Below are positions 45,965-54,625 of a DNA stretch of 64,000 bases, piece by piece. The stretch covers positions 1,178,001 through 1,242,000 of the forward strand of contig NZ_CP047951.1 in NCBI RefSeq assembly GCF_014279755.1. Direction: 5' to 3'. Both the position numbers and the translations under genes were made by a program. The notes beneath the pieces are model-generated. The model made no database searches. It saw only the letters and a list, made by a program, of their open reading frames with translations, and had not been told where the DNA came from. This DNA is from Synechococcus sp. PROS-U-1. Its GTDB lineage: Bacteria > Cyanobacteriota > Cyanobacteriia > PCC-6307 > Cyanobiaceae. Position 1 is the first letter of the stretch. Every line of letters starts with the position of its first letter.

Positions 45965-47611
45965 ATGACCGGCAGTCAAGCGACCACCGATGGCGATCTG
46001 GCCGAGGTTCTGGCCTCGGCAGTCGATCGCCGTCGCAACTTTGCAATCATTTCCCACCCCGATGCGGGAAAAACAACACTCACTGAGAAGCTTCTTCTCT
46101 ACGGCGGTGCGATTCAGCAGGCTGGTGCGGTGAAGGCGCGCGGTGAACAGCGCAAGGTCACCTCCGACTGGATGGAACTGGAGAAGCAACGCGGGATTTC
46201 AATCACATCAACGGTGCTGCAGTTCGATTACGACGCCACCACCATCAATCTCCTGGACACCCCAGGTCACCAGGATTTTTCGGAAGACACCTATCGCACG
46301 TTGGCTGCAGCGGATAACGCTGTGATGCTTGAGGACGCCGCCAAAGGTCTGGAGCCTCAGACCCGGAAGCTGTTCGAGGTCTGCCGCATGCGCCAGATTC
46401 CGATCTTCACTTTCATCAACAAGATGGATCGACCGGGGCGTGAACCGCTCTCCCTGCTCGATGAAATCGAGTCAGAACTCGATTTGACACCCTGGGCTGT
46501 CAACTGGCCCATCGGCAGCGGAGAGCAGTTTCGCGGTGTGATCGACCGTCGCAGTAAGGACGTGGTTCTGTTCAGCCGAGCTGAGCGTGGCAAGCAGGCC
46601 AGCGAGCAACGCCTTTCCCTGGATGACCCAGCCCTGCGCGATCTCGTGGAAGAGGAGCTTCTGGATCTGGCCGTTGAAGAAATGGAATTGCTGGAAGCGG
46701 CAGGAGCCGAACTGGACCTTGAGATGGTGCACGCCGGTGAGCTCACACCTGTGTTCTTCGGCTCCGCCATGACCAACTTCGGGGTTCGCCCTTTCCTCGA
46801 TGCATTTTTGGAAATGGCGCAACGGCCGATCGCCCGATCCAGCAGCGACGGACTCGTTGATCCGCTGCGGGAGGGGTTCAGCGGCTTCGTGTTCAAACTC
46901 CAGGCCAACATGGATCCCAGGCATCGGGACCGTGTGGCCTTCGTCCGGGTCTGCAGCGGACGTTTTGAAAAGGACATGACGGTCAAACATGCCCGTACAG
47001 GCAAAGCCATCCGTCTTTCGCGTCCCCAAAAGCTGTTCGGTCAGGAGCGAGCTGTTGTGGAAGACGCTTATCCCGGAGATGTGATCGGCCTGAACAACCC
47101 CGGCATGTTTTCCATTGGCGACACGCTCTATGTGGGCGCGAAAGTGGAATACGAGGGCATTCCATGTTTCAGTCCAGAAATTTTCAGTTGGCTGCGGAAC
47201 CCGAATCCCTCGGCATTCAAAAATTTCCGTAAAGGGGTGAATGAGCTGCGGGAAGAGGGGGCTGTGCAGATCCTTTACGACACCGATGAAAGCAAGCGGG
47301 ATCCGATTTTGGCTGCTGTTGGACAACTCCAACTCGAGGTTGTTCAGCACCGGCTCGAAAATGAATATGGGGTGGAAACTCGTCTGGAGCCAATGGGTTT
47401 CCAGGTCGCCCGTTGGATCAACGGTGGATGGCCCGAACTCGACAAGGTGGGTCGGATCTTCAATTGCAAAACCGTTCGCGATGCCTGGAATCGCCCCGTT
47501 TTGCTTTTCAAGAATGAGTGGAATCTCAACCAGCTCAGGGAGGATCATCCCGACCTCGAACTCAGCAGCGTTGCCCCGGTGGTGAGTGGAGTGGAGCCGA
47601 TCAGTCTTTGA
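45965..47611 (+). CDS. prfC: Peptide chain release factor 3
   Basis: Translational GTPase that removes RF1/RF2 from the ribosome after termination. 548 residues. GTPase motifs [33 protein letters not shown] and [10 protein letters not shown]. The whole length and the C-terminal domain are normal for RF3 and shorter than EF-G. Starts at ATG 45965. Confidence 0.95.
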   Translation: MTGSQATTDGDLAEVLASAVDRRRNFAIISHPDAGKTTLTEKLLLYGGAIQQAGAVKARGEQRKVTSDWMELEKQRGISITSTVLQFDYDATTINLLDTPGHQDFSEDTYRTLAAADNAVMLEDAAKGLEPQTRKLFEVCRMRQIPIFTFINKMDRPGREPLSLLDEIESELDLTPWAVNWPIGSGEQFRGVIDRRSKDVVLFSRAERGKQASEQRLSLDDPALRDLVEEELLDLAVEEMELLEAAGAELDLEMVHAGELTPVFFGSAMTNFGVRPFLDAFLEMAQRPIARSSSDGLVDPLREGFSGFVFKLQANMDPRHRDRVAFVRVCSGRFEKDMTVKHARTGKAIRLSRPQKLFGQERAVVEDAYPGDVIGLNNPGMFSIGDTLYVGAKVEYEGIPCFSPEIFSWLRNPNPSAFKNFRKGVNELREEGAVQILYDTDESKRDPILAAVGQLQLEVVQHRLENEYGVETRLEPMGFQVARWINGGWPELDKVGRIFNCKTVRDAWNRPVLLFKNEWNLNQLREDHPDLELSSVAPVVSGVEPISL

Positions 47612-47695
47612 CAGGGGCTGTTTTGCCTGGGGTGGAACACCTCATCCACACCCGCGCGTCCCAATCGCCAGAATCGTGCTGCGACATCAACTCCC

Positions 47696-47917
47696 GTGGG
47701 TACGTTTTGGCTGCTGAGGAACAATGCTGACGGTGGCACCGAATACGTGTGTTTTCGTGGCGATGATGAATCAGTGGAGATGCTTGAGGGGTACCACTTC
47801 CCTCCACAGATGCCGCTGATCAAGCGTCGTTCCTGGATGAACCGTGTTGAAGCCCTCAGCTGCCGCAGCCGACTGGAACGAAGCGAGGGTTTTCGTCACG
47901 GTGCACCACTCTTCTGA
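47696..47917 (+). CDS. Small hypothetical protein, 73 residues
   Basis: Starts at GTG 47696. Aromatic N-terminus FWLLRNNADGGTEYVCF, acidic middle (GDDESVEMLEG) and basic C-terminus. Soluble; no domain recognised. Its arrangement between prfC and the CPP1-like gene, all on the same strand, supports a real gene. Confidence 0.55.
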   Translation: MGTFWLLRNNADGGTEYVCFRGDDESVEMLEGYHFPPQMPLIKRRSWMNRVEALSCRSRLERSEGFRHGAPLF

Positions 47918-47958
47918 ACAAGCCCCGATACGCTCATCGGAAGAACCGGACCGACGCA

Positions 47959-48654
47959 ATGGCAGCCCTTGGTGAATCTGGTCCTGACGCAAGTTCGGAT
48001 GATCCATTCGCTCGCCTCGGCTTGAGCCGTGATGCGAGTTTTGATCAGGTCCAAGCGGCCAAAGTTCGCTGTCTGGCCGAAGCCTCCGGAGATGATCAGG
48101 CCAGGTCAAAGATTGAAGCGGCTTACGACGCCGTGCTGATGGCCCGTCTTCGCGATCGCCAGCAGGGTCAGGTCAGCGCTGCAGCAGCGACAGCATCGGA
48201 GCGGGAGGCGTCCGCAGGATCTGTGCCCTCGCTGCCTGCACAGGCTCCGATGACCAATGTCTTCGCGAACCTTCGCAACAGGTTGCCCGATCCCAGCCAA
48301 TCCCTCTCCGGCCTGAAGCCCGATTGGGCACTTGTGGAGGGCCAGGGACGTTCGGTTCGAATCATTGCCGGGATCATCGGCGTTGCTTTGCTTGCGATCT
48401 CACCCGCCAGCATTCAGCTTGTTCTCGCGCTGGCCACGATCGGTGTGTTTCTCAGCCAAATTCGCCGCGGTCGTCGTCCTCTTGCCTCCCTGGGCTGGAC
48501 GTTGCTGGTGCTCAGCATCGGCTTAGCGGCAGGTTCACTCTTGAATCTGGCGCTGTCCCCCACTGCTTTCGACCAGCTCGCACTCAGTCCTCTTCAGATT
48601 CAGGCCCTGCCTGCTGGCCTGTCGCTCTGGGCTGCAGCACTTTTTCTGGCCTAA
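47959..48654 (+). CDS. CPP1-like membrane protein (J-domain-like N-terminus)
   Basis: 231 residues. The N-terminal part DPFARLGLSRDASFDQVQAAK is J-like but lacks the HPD motif. Then a Ser/Ala-rich linker and three to four membrane helices (IIAGIIGVALLAISPA, IQLVLALATIGVFL, WTLLVLSIGLAAGS, LSLWAAALFL). This is the layout of CPP1 (DUF3353), which in plants stabilises light-dependent POR and in cyanobacteria is a homolog. A chaperone role for a chlorophyll-synthesis enzyme is likely by analogy. Confidence 0.82.
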   Translation: MAALGESGPDASSDDPFARLGLSRDASFDQVQAAKVRCLAEASGDDQARSKIEAAYDAVLMARLRDRQQGQVSAAAATASEREASAGSVPSLPAQAPMTNVFANLRNRLPDPSQSLSGLKPDWALVEGQGRSVRIIAGIIGVALLAISPASIQLVLALATIGVFLSQIRRGRRPLASLGWTLLVLSIGLAAGSLLNLALSPTAFDQLALSPLQIQALPAGLSLWAAALFLA

Positions 48655-48657
48655 TGC

Positions 48658-49575
48658 TCAAGCAGCTGCCGGCAGCACATCAATCAGCTCCTGCAGTTCC
48701 GCAGCGCTGACGTCATACCGGTTGTTGCAGAAGTGACAGGTCAGTTCTGCACCCCCATCTCTGTCACGCATATCGGTGAGTTCATCTCTGCCGAGCAGGA
48801 GCAACGCTGCTTTGCTGCGTTCTCGACTGCAGGGACAGAAGAAACGAAGCTCCTGAGTTGCCTCGGTATCGTCGAGAGGTTTGGGATCAAGGTCTGGGAA
48901 GACGTCCCGCAGGAGATCTTCAAGCCGGTCGCCACTGTCGGCGAGTCGCTGACTGAATCCAGAAATCTCGCGGCAACGCTGTTCGATTAATTCCACCAGG
49001 GCCGGCTCTTCTGCTGCTTTGGGCAGAATCTGCACCAAGAGGCCCCCGCTGGCATGGATGCCTTGGGTGTTCACTTTTTCTCCCACAAACACAGCCGAAG
49101 GGGTTTGCTCGGAGTGCAGCAGATAGGACGCAACATCCTCTCCAATCCCTCCACTGACCAGCTCAACGGTGCTGTTGAAGGGTTCCCCTTTGCCGTCGTC
49201 CCGCATGACGTGGAGGTAGCCAGTACCAACGGCCTCCTTGAAGTTGAAGCTGAAATGGCCTGCCTTGTCTTGAATGGGGTCGAGTTCCAGAGCTGGCTCT
49301 CCGACGTAGCCGCGAACGGTTCCATTGCGACCGGCATCGACCATCAACCCTTTGATCGGCCCGTCCGAGCCAAGACGAAGATTCACCCGCCCATGGCGGA
49401 CCTTCATCGAACTGGCCAGCATCAGTCCAGCAGCCATCGCACGTCCGAGCATTACGGTCGTCAGGAAGGACAGTCCATGGCGCTCCTTTGCCTCCCGCAC
49501 GATGTTGGTTGTTGAGACCGCGACCAGCCGGATTCCGCCTGCAGCGGCTGTTGCGCGTACCAGCCGGTCGGCCAT
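48658..49575 (-). CDS. hslO: 33 kDa redox-regulated chaperonin Hsp33
   Basis: Holdase chaperone activated by oxidation. 305 residues. The zinc centre is visible: [16 protein letters not shown] and then [15 protein letters not shown] (CxC-Xn-CxxC). Family segments [19 protein letters not shown] and [11 protein letters not shown] are intact. The start at 49575 is ATG. The stop codon is three bases after the end of the convergent CPP1-like gene. Confidence 0.94.
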   Translation of the reverse strand: MADRLVRATAAAGGIRLVAVSTTNIVREAKERHGLSFLTTVMLGRAMAAGLMLASSMKVRHGRVNLRLGSDGPIKGLMVDAGRNGTVRGYVGEPALELDPIQDKAGHFSFNFKEAVGTGYLHVMRDDGKGEPFNSTVELVSGGIGEDVASYLLHSEQTPSAVFVGEKVNTQGIHASGGLLVQILPKAAEEPALVELIEQRCREISGFSQRLADSGDRLEDLLRDVFPDLDPKPLDDTEATQELRFFCPCSRERSKAALLLLGRDELTDMRDRDGGAELTCHFCNNRYDVSAAELQELIDVLPAAA

Positions 49576-49589
49576 GTCCTCTCGGAATC

Positions 49590-50228
49590 TCAGGGCAATG
49601 TAGTCATCGACTCGAGCCGACCGCCCTGCAACCGCAGTCGCTGGCAGTCCCAGTCTTGGAAGAGTTCGGGTTCATGGGTCACCACGATCAGAACTTGGTC
49701 ACGGGCCAGGCTGGCGAGTAGATCGAGCACGTCGCGCCGGACTGACCAGTCCAATCCTGCTGTGGGTTCATCCAGCAGCAAAACTTCAGCCCCACGGAGG
49801 ATTTGAACGGCAAGGGCCAGACGCCGTTGTTGACCACCGCTCAGTCGTTCCGGTGCTGTGGTGGTCGCGATTCGGCTGAGACCGACACGTGCAAGCACGC
49901 TCTGCTCACGCTCATGACCGAGCCGGCGATGCCCCAAACGCAGTTCCTGGGCCACGCTCAGACCAAGAAAATGACGTTCTGGGAATTGGAAAACGATGCC
50001 GCACAGCCAGCGCAGTTGCCGGCGGCTCATCTTGCTCCCGTTCCAGCGGATGCTCCCGGATGTTGCTGAGGCAAGTCCGCTGATGATCTCCAGCAATGAC
50101 GTCTTGCCCGATCCACTGGCGCCAGCGATCAGAAGTGGCCGTCCCTGTTGCGTCTGAAAACAAACACCATCGAGGACGCGGGCACCCGCCGTTGCGGGTG
50201 AATAGCTGATTCCGGAGAGCTCGAGCAT
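49590..50228 (-). CDS. ABC transporter ATP-binding protein
   Basis: 212 residues. Walker [12 protein letters not shown]-loop QFPERHF, signature [14 protein letters not shown], Walker [13 protein letters not shown] and H-loop VTHE. The QFPERHF and size resemble energy-coupling-factor or cobalt-type ATPases. No permease gene lies next to it, so the transport substrate is unknown. Ends 14 bases before hslO starts. Confidence 0.85.
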   Translation of the reverse strand: MLELSGISYSPATAGARVLDGVCFQTQQGRPLLIAGASGSGKTSLLEIISGLASATSGSIRWNGSKMSRRQLRWLCGIVFQFPERHFLGLSVAQELRLGHRRLGHEREQSVLARVGLSRIATTTAPERLSGGQQRRLALAVQILRGAEVLLLDEPTAGLDWSVRRDVLDLLASLARDQVLIVVTHEPELFQDWDCQRLRLQGGRLESMTTLP

Positions 50229-50269
50229 GCGATCAGCTTGAACGATGATGCAGGTGTCGCGATGGCCCC

Positions 50270-50719
50270 ATGGACATTCGTTTTCGTGAAGTGGATCCCT
50301 TCAATTGCTGGTTGTGGATCCGATTTTCGGAACCACCCAGTCAGGGGGAGCAAAATTACGTTGATGGTGTGTTCGACAGCTGGTATGTGATCGGACGTTT
50401 GGGGGGCTTCAATGCTGAGAACATGCAGGTTCATGACGCCGGTTCCGATCTGAGTTGGATGGCCTACGACAACGACGGGGCTGAGTCGGCGATGCCAGCC
50501 CTGATGCACAACATGGGCCAGCTGGAATATCAGCGGGATTGGGGCCGTTGCTGGGTGGATCTCGGGACCTCAGATGGTGTCGCCATTGACGTGCTGATCA
50601 ATGCTCTGCGCCAGTTGGATTCCGACGTGGTTCAGATCGAGGAGCTGGTCGTCGGCGGGGTGAATGAAAATTGGCCCGTCGAGGAGCATCCCGACAGCGT
50701 TTTCCCTGTTGGTGGCTGA
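50270..50719 (+). CDS. DUF3531 protein
   Basis: 149 residues. Aromatic and acidic protein conserved in cyanobacteria and plastids: FNCWLWIRFSEPPSQGEQNYVDGVFDSWYVIGRLGG (in pieces) and ALMHNMGQLEYQRDWGRCWVDLGT. Function unknown. Its 3' end overlaps the start of rsmE, so both are likely coupled; this link with rRNA methylation may be informative. Confidence 0.85.
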   Translation: MDIRFREVDPFNCWLWIRFSEPPSQGEQNYVDGVFDSWYVIGRLGGFNAENMQVHDAGSDLSWMAYDNDGAESAMPALMHNMGQLEYQRDWGRCWVDLGTSDGVAIDVLINALRQLDSDVVQIEELVVGGVNENWPVEEHPDSVFPVGG

Positions 50720-51455
50720 ACACCGACGCTTGCTCCTGACGCCGGAACGTCTGACACCGGAACGTCTGATCGAGGGTGCTGTCTTACTGAACAAAGAGGA
50801 GCAGCACTACCTCCGGCGGGTGTTGCGTTTGCGGTGCGGTGGACGGGTGGATGTCACCGATGGTTGCGGTCGCCTCTTGGTCGGCACCCTCATGGAAACC
50901 AATCTGCTTGAGGTTGACCCAACTCCGCAGCAGATCGCGCCGTCGCCTTCACCCCAGCTTGGCTTGGCCGTTGCCCTGATGCGGAGGGGGATGGATGACG
51001 TGGTCCGGATGGCCTGCGAGCTTGGCATTGATCGCATTCAGCCACTCCGTTGCGAGCGTTGTGCTCCCCAGGCTGAACATCGACCGGAGCGTTGGGCTGT
51101 CATCGTCCGTGAAGCTGTGGAGCAGTGCGAGAGGTTGTGGATGCCGCAGCTCCTTGATGTGGCGGAGTTATCCCGATGGATGGGTGATGGCGAGGGGCAG
51201 CGACTGGTGGGAGTGACGCGCGAAAGCTCATCTCCGATGTTGCACCAATGGTTGTCGCAACAGGGCAAGGCAAATCAGATCACCTGGTTGGTGATCGGTC
51301 CGGAAGGAGGTTGGACCGCAGCAGAGCAACGTTTGTTTTCTCAAGAAAGGGCTCAGCCCATTCAGATGGGGGCAACGATCCTCCGCAGTTCCACCGCAGC
51401 GGTTGCGGGTGTGGTGGAACTGGTGCGTTGGCGGGATGGTCTGATCAGCTCTTGA
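50712..51455 (+). CDS. rsmE: 16S rRNA (uracil1498-N3)-methyltransferase
   Basis: SPOUT methyltransferase that modifies U1498 of 16S rRNA. 247 residues from GTG 50712 (TTG 50709 possible; the frame is open from 50664). Knot motifs LVIGPEGGWTAAE and MGATILRSSTAA are typical. Contains an N-terminal PUA-like part with HYLRRVLRLRCGG. The start lies inside the DUF3531 gene. The end overlaps the convergent Pro/Ala-rich gene. Confidence 0.93.
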   Translation: MAEHRRLLLTPERLTPERLIEGAVLLNKEEQHYLRRVLRLRCGGRVDVTDGCGRLLVGTLMETNLLEVDPTPQQIAPSPSPQLGLAVALMRRGMDDVVRMACELGIDRIQPLRCERCAPQAEHRPERWAVIVREAVEQCERLWMPQLLDVAELSRWMGDGEGQRLVGVTRESSSPMLHQWLSQQGKANQITWLVIGPEGGWTAAEQRLFSQERAQPIQMGATILRSSTAAVAGVVELVRWRDGLISS

Positions 51456-51903
51456 ACAGATCCTGAGCAATGCCTCGGAACGATTTCATCGAGGCTCCAG
51501 GACGACGGCTGCGTTGGCGCAATCCGCCACCTGGGGCGAGGTTGCTGGGAGCGAAGGTTGTGTAAGTAACGGCAGGACGTGATGCGTCCGCTGCGGCGAG
51601 TTCCGCTGCGATGGCGTCCGCAGTGGTCATCCCAGAGGAGGACTGAGGACGGTCTTCACCCTTGGGTTCAGCAACAGCCTTGGGAGCAGGAGCAGCCTTG
51701 GGAGCAGGAGCAGCCTTGGGAGCAGGAGCAGGAGCAGGAGCAGTGGCTGTGGGCTTGGGAGCCTCCAGCGTGGTGGTGGCTACCGAGGACTCAGGTGTTG
51801 CTTGCTTCTCCTGGGAAGCCTCTTTCTGAGGCACCTCAAGGGTGGCCGGATCGGCGGCGTCATCCAGGGTGAGGAAAAAGCCCTTGTTTCTGTTGAACAC
51901 CAT
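51445..51903 (-). CDS. Pro/Ala-rich hypothetical protein with AAPAPK repeats
   Basis: 152 residues from ATG 51903. N-terminal MVFNRNKGFFLTLDD, then a low-complexity central part with three APAPKA-type hexamers, then a conserved-looking C-terminus (ADAIAAELAAADASRP, RSRRPGASMKSFRGIAQDLFK). Probably unstructured in the middle. A conserved C-terminal patch suggests binding; the function is unknown. DNA repeats of about 18 bases (GGGAGCAGGAGCAGCCTT) encode the hexamers. Confidence 0.7.
   Translation of the reverse strand: MVFNRNKGFFLTLDDAADPATLEVPQKEASQEKQATPESSVATTTLEAPKPTATAPAPAPAPKAAPAPKAAPAPKAVAEPKGEDRPQSSSGMTTADAIAAELAAADASRPAVTYTTFAPSNLAPGGGLRQRSRRPGASMKSFRGIAQDLFKS
51660..51742. repeat. 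Short tandem repeats coding Ala-Pro-Lys units
   Basis: 18-base unit GGGAGCAGGAGCAGCCTT repeated about three times and followed by GGAGCA repeats. In frame in the gene at 51445-51903, so copy changes alter only the linker. Confidence 0.7.
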
Positions 51904-51962
51904 CCGGTCGACCAGAGAACGAACGAACCCGATTCTCCCTCTGCCAAGCCCGAAGGCAGGAG

Positions 51963-52709
51963 ATGCTTAGGGCACTGCAACACGGTGTGATGTCTGGACT
52001 CTGGATTCAGGCCCTGGTGATGAACACGGTCTTGATTGCTTTGGCTCAGCGAACACCCTTGCTCACCCGTAGTGGCTGGGTTCACGCGGCAGCGCTAGGC
52101 ACGATCCTTTGGGGTTGTCTTGGTTGGTCGGGCTGGCTTGCCGTTGTGGCCTATCTCAGCCTGGGAACTCTGGTCACCAAGATCGGTTTTCAGAACAAGC
52201 AGAGCCGCGGCCTCGCCGAAGCCCGCGGTGGTCAGCGGGGCCCAGAAAATGTCTGGGGTTCGGCAGCGGTTGGGGCGTTCCTGGCGTTGCTCATCGGTGC
52301 CGGTGTCGAGCCCCGCGCGCTGCTGATGGTTGGTTTTGCCGCAAGTTTCGCCGCCAAGCTCGCCGATACCTTTGGCAGCGAGATCGGCAAACGCTTCGGT
52401 CGCAGCACGGTTTTGATCACTAGCCTGCGCCCGGTTCCGCCGGGAACGGAGGGGGCCATCAGCCTCGAGGGAACCCTGGCGAGTGCCGTCGGCAGCATTG
52501 TGATGACCCTCGTGATGCTGGCGCTTCAGCTGCTTCCCTCTTGGCCCTTGGCTGGGCTGGTGATGGTGGTTGGTCTGCTGGCCACCCTTGCCGAAAGCCT
52601 GCTTGGCGCCCTGGTGCAGGATCGCGTGGCCTGGTTGAGCAATGAGCTGGTCAATGCTCTCCAGACCCTGCTGGCCGCTCTCCTGGCCATGCTGCTGATG
52701 GCGCTTTGA
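51963..52709 (+). CDS. DUF92 membrane protein (phytyl-phosphate kinase-like)
   Basis: 248 residues with about six to seven membrane segments and the conserved GSEIGKRFGRSTVLITSLRPVPPGTEGAISLEGT. DUF92 includes VTE6, the phytyl-phosphate kinase of plants, and archaeal homologs, so a role in recycling phytol to phytyl-diphosphate is a reasonable inference; substrates are not provable here. Start ATG 51963 (GTG or later ATG possible). Ends one base before the convergent sigma factor gene. Confidence 0.85.
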   Translation: MLRALQHGVMSGLWIQALVMNTVLIALAQRTPLLTRSGWVHAAALGTILWGCLGWSGWLAVVAYLSLGTLVTKIGFQNKQSRGLAEARGGQRGPENVWGSAAVGAFLALLIGAGVEPRALLMVGFAASFAAKLADTFGSEIGKRFGRSTVLITSLRPVPPGTEGAISLEGTLASAVGSIVMTLVMLALQLLPSWPLAGLVMVVGLLATLAESLLGALVQDRVAWLSNELVNALQTLLAALLAMLLMAL

Positions 52710-53465
52710 TCAGCTTGTCTGGATAGGCATCAGACCATCGCGCTGGGCCCATTGCCTCAGGAGCTTCAGTCCCACTTTCAGATGAATCCGCAAGGAGGCA
52801 CGGCTGCAGTTCAAGGCTTCAGAGAGGTCTTTGATGCTCTTGCGTTCGATCAAGTGGGCCTGTACAACCATGCCTGGCGTGCCCTCCAGCTGGTGCATCA
52901 CGCTCTTCAGCCAGCTCAGTTGCTCATCGTCCTCGCAAGGTTGTGTTGGTTCCATATGGCTGGCACTCAGGTCGAAGACCTGGCTAGCCCCATGGCTCTG
53001 AACGGCAGCGGCCCACCGTTCAGGGCGTACAGACAGTTCTGCGGCAAGAGCCTGATCACTGAGGGCAGGTTCCTGGTTCTGTTCGCGATCGCGTTGAATC
53101 TTCTTCCCTGCGGCGTACAGATCCCGCAACCTCCAGGGAATTCGGATCGTTCGAGATCGATCGCGGCGGTAATGAAGGATCTGACCTGTGGCTCGAGAAA
53201 GGAGATAGCTGCTGGGTCGGATGCCCCGTTGTGGATCAAACAGATCAAGACCTCGAATCAACCCAAACCGCGACTCCTGAATGAGGTCGTCAAATTCTTC
53301 AGGCCCGCGTTGCTGTTGGCGACGGGCTGCGCAGTGGGCCAGACCGAGGTGTTCAAGCACCTGTTGATTGCGCCGCGCAATGCAGGGGGGCAGCACGCGG
53401 CGGGATTCCTGGCGCAGGTGACGTTGTGAAATCAAGGGATCAGTGCAACTGATCCAACGGTTCAA
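52710..53465 (-). CDS. RNA polymerase sigma factor, sigma-70 family (alternative)
   Basis: 251 residues starting at TTG 53465 (GTG 53396 is the alternative). Region 2 is recognisable: EEFDDLIQESRFGLIRGLDLFDPQRGIRPSSYLLSRATGQILHYRRDR (in pieces), region 3 ALSDQALAAELSVRPERW, and region 4 KSIKDLSEALNCSRASLRIHLKVGLKLLRQW. The lack of region 1.2 and the shortness place it with group 3 type factors, not the principal sigma. Target genes are unknown. Divergent start with the PCP_red gene. Confidence 0.85.
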   Translation of the reverse strand: MNRWISCTDPLISQRHLRQESRRVLPPCIARRNQQVLEHLGLAHCAARRQQQRGPEEFDDLIQESRFGLIRGLDLFDPQRGIRPSSYLLSRATGQILHYRRDRSRTIRIPWRLRDLYAAGKKIQRDREQNQEPALSDQALAAELSVRPERWAAAVQSHGASQVFDLSASHMEPTQPCEDDEQLSWLKSVMHQLEGTPGMVVQAHLIERKSIKDLSEALNCSRASLRIHLKVGLKLLRQWAQRDGLMPIQTS

Positions 53466-53548
53466 TGCTTCGCTTTCAACCGGTCGGCCCTTTGGTGCCG
53501 CAATTCGGCACTTTCGTGCCGGAGTATGGGAGCAACGGTTTTGGACGG

Positions 53549-53713
53549 ATGGACTGGCAACCAGATGCCCTGGCAGCCCTCAAAAAAGATGTTCCTTTCT
53601 TCGTGCGTCCTGCAGTCCGCAAACGCGTTGAGGCGATGGCGAATTCAGAAGGACGCTCTGACATCGATCTGAGCTTCTACCAGTCCGCAAAGCAGGCGAT
53701 GGCGCCGAGTTGA
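53549..53713 (+). CDS. Stand-alone PCP_red-domain protein
   Basis: 54 residues from ATG 53549 (the frame is also open from ATG 53465). DALAALKKDVPFFVRPAVRKRVEAMA matches the PCP_red domain, otherwise found at the C-terminus of light-independent protochlorophyllide reductase subunit ChlB. It lacks the ChlB catalytic body. Function of single-domain copies is not established; binding to a chlorophyll-synthesis complex is a guess. Divergent from the sigma factor. Confidence 0.72.
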   Translation: MDWQPDALAALKKDVPFFVRPAVRKRVEAMANSEGRSDIDLSFYQSAKQAMAPS

Positions 53714-53716
53714 TGC

Positions 53717-53884
53717 TCAGGACGGGTCAAGATCGCAGCGTCGCAGCTCCGGCTGGGTGAGCCTGTCAATAATCCGTGCCATATCAACGGCAGTCAGTTC
53801 ACCGTTGTCGTCCCACTTGAGCGTGGTTTTGCGCTGGGCAGGGTGTTGGCCGGAAGCGCGTTCTGCAGAGCGGTCAGGTCCCAA
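53717..53884 (-). CDS. Possible 55-residue protein
   Basis: Frame from TTG 53884 to TGA 53717. The C-terminal half KWDDNGELTAVDMARIIDRL looks protein-like, but the start codon is weak and another frame with ATG overlaps. It might be the remnant of a larger gene. Low confidence. Confidence 0.25.
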   Translation of the reverse strand: MGPDRSAERASGQHPAQRKTTLKWDDNGELTAVDMARIIDRLTQPELRRCDLDPS

Positions 53885-53938
53885 ATCTGATCACCAATGT
53901 CAGGAGAGCCACACATTAGTCGCCGCTGTGAGTGGCGT

Positions 53939-54625
53939 TTACATCTTGATAGGTGTTGATGTGTTAAGTGGAGCGAGTCCGGCCCATTGGCGTAACGGCG
54001 CCCACTGATCCAGGCGCTGGTCCAGCCAGCGGTGTCCTTCGGAATTGAGATGAAGCCCGTCGGGTTCCATCCAGGTCAACCAGTCGTGCTCCCCCTGCAT
54101 CTCCTGATGCACGGGGAGGAAGGGCACGTCAGCTTCGCGACACTGTTCTGCCATGGCGGCTTCCGTTGCCTTGATCTGCTCATTGCTGTACCAGAGACAG
54201 CCGGCGAAGGGCATGACGGGTTCATCGACAGCGGTGAGACCAAGAACAAACACCTGGATTTCCCGCGTCATCTCACTGAGCAGCTGACCCATGCCGAAGG
54301 AAAAGGCATCCACATCCAGCTGCGGTCTGCCGTCCACCCGCCCAACTCTTGCGGTGTCATTCAGCCCGACACTGAGCAGAAGACCGCCAGGTGTCTGGCG
54401 GCGCAGTTCGCCGCGACAGGACCACTCGCTGCGCCAACGGGACGCGACACGTTCCAAACCATCTCCACGCACGCCCAGTGGATAGACCACTGGTGCTCCT
54501 GGGAGATTCATCCAGCGCATGCGCAGCCTCTGACACCAACCGCCCTCTTCACGGTCGCCCCAGCCATGCACACCGCTGTCCCCAAGAATGATCAACTGAC
54601 GAGGGGCGTCGTTTGCACCGCTCAT
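53939..54625 (-). CDS. SGNH/GDSL-type hydrolase
   Basis: 228 residues from ATG 54625; the longer frame to 54730 is the shadow of the permease. Block I LIILGDSGVHGWGDREEGGW (catalytic Ser), block III GLND, and C-terminal DGLHLNSEGHRWLD (catalytic Asp-His). SGNH enzymes are esterases, lipases or deacylases. Its ATG overlaps the PhnE stop (ATGA), so it belongs to the phn operon; a role in releasing the phosphorus compound or in lipid handling is possible but unproven. No signal peptide. Confidence 0.85.
   Translation of the reverse strand: MSGANDAPRQLIILGDSGVHGWGDREEGGWCQRLRMRWMNLPGAPVVYPLGVRGDGLERVASRWRSEWSCRGELRRQTPGGLLLSVGLNDTARVGRVDGRPQLDVDAFSFGMGQLLSEMTREIQVFVLGLTAVDEPVMPFAGCLWYSNEQIKATEAAMAEQCREADVPFLPVHQEMQGEHDWLTWMEPDGLHLNSEGHRWLDQRLDQWAPLRQWAGLAPLNTSTPIKM

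Noticed and set aside
46472-47548. 358-codon - strand frame
   Set aside because: Antisense of prfC, no recognisable domain.
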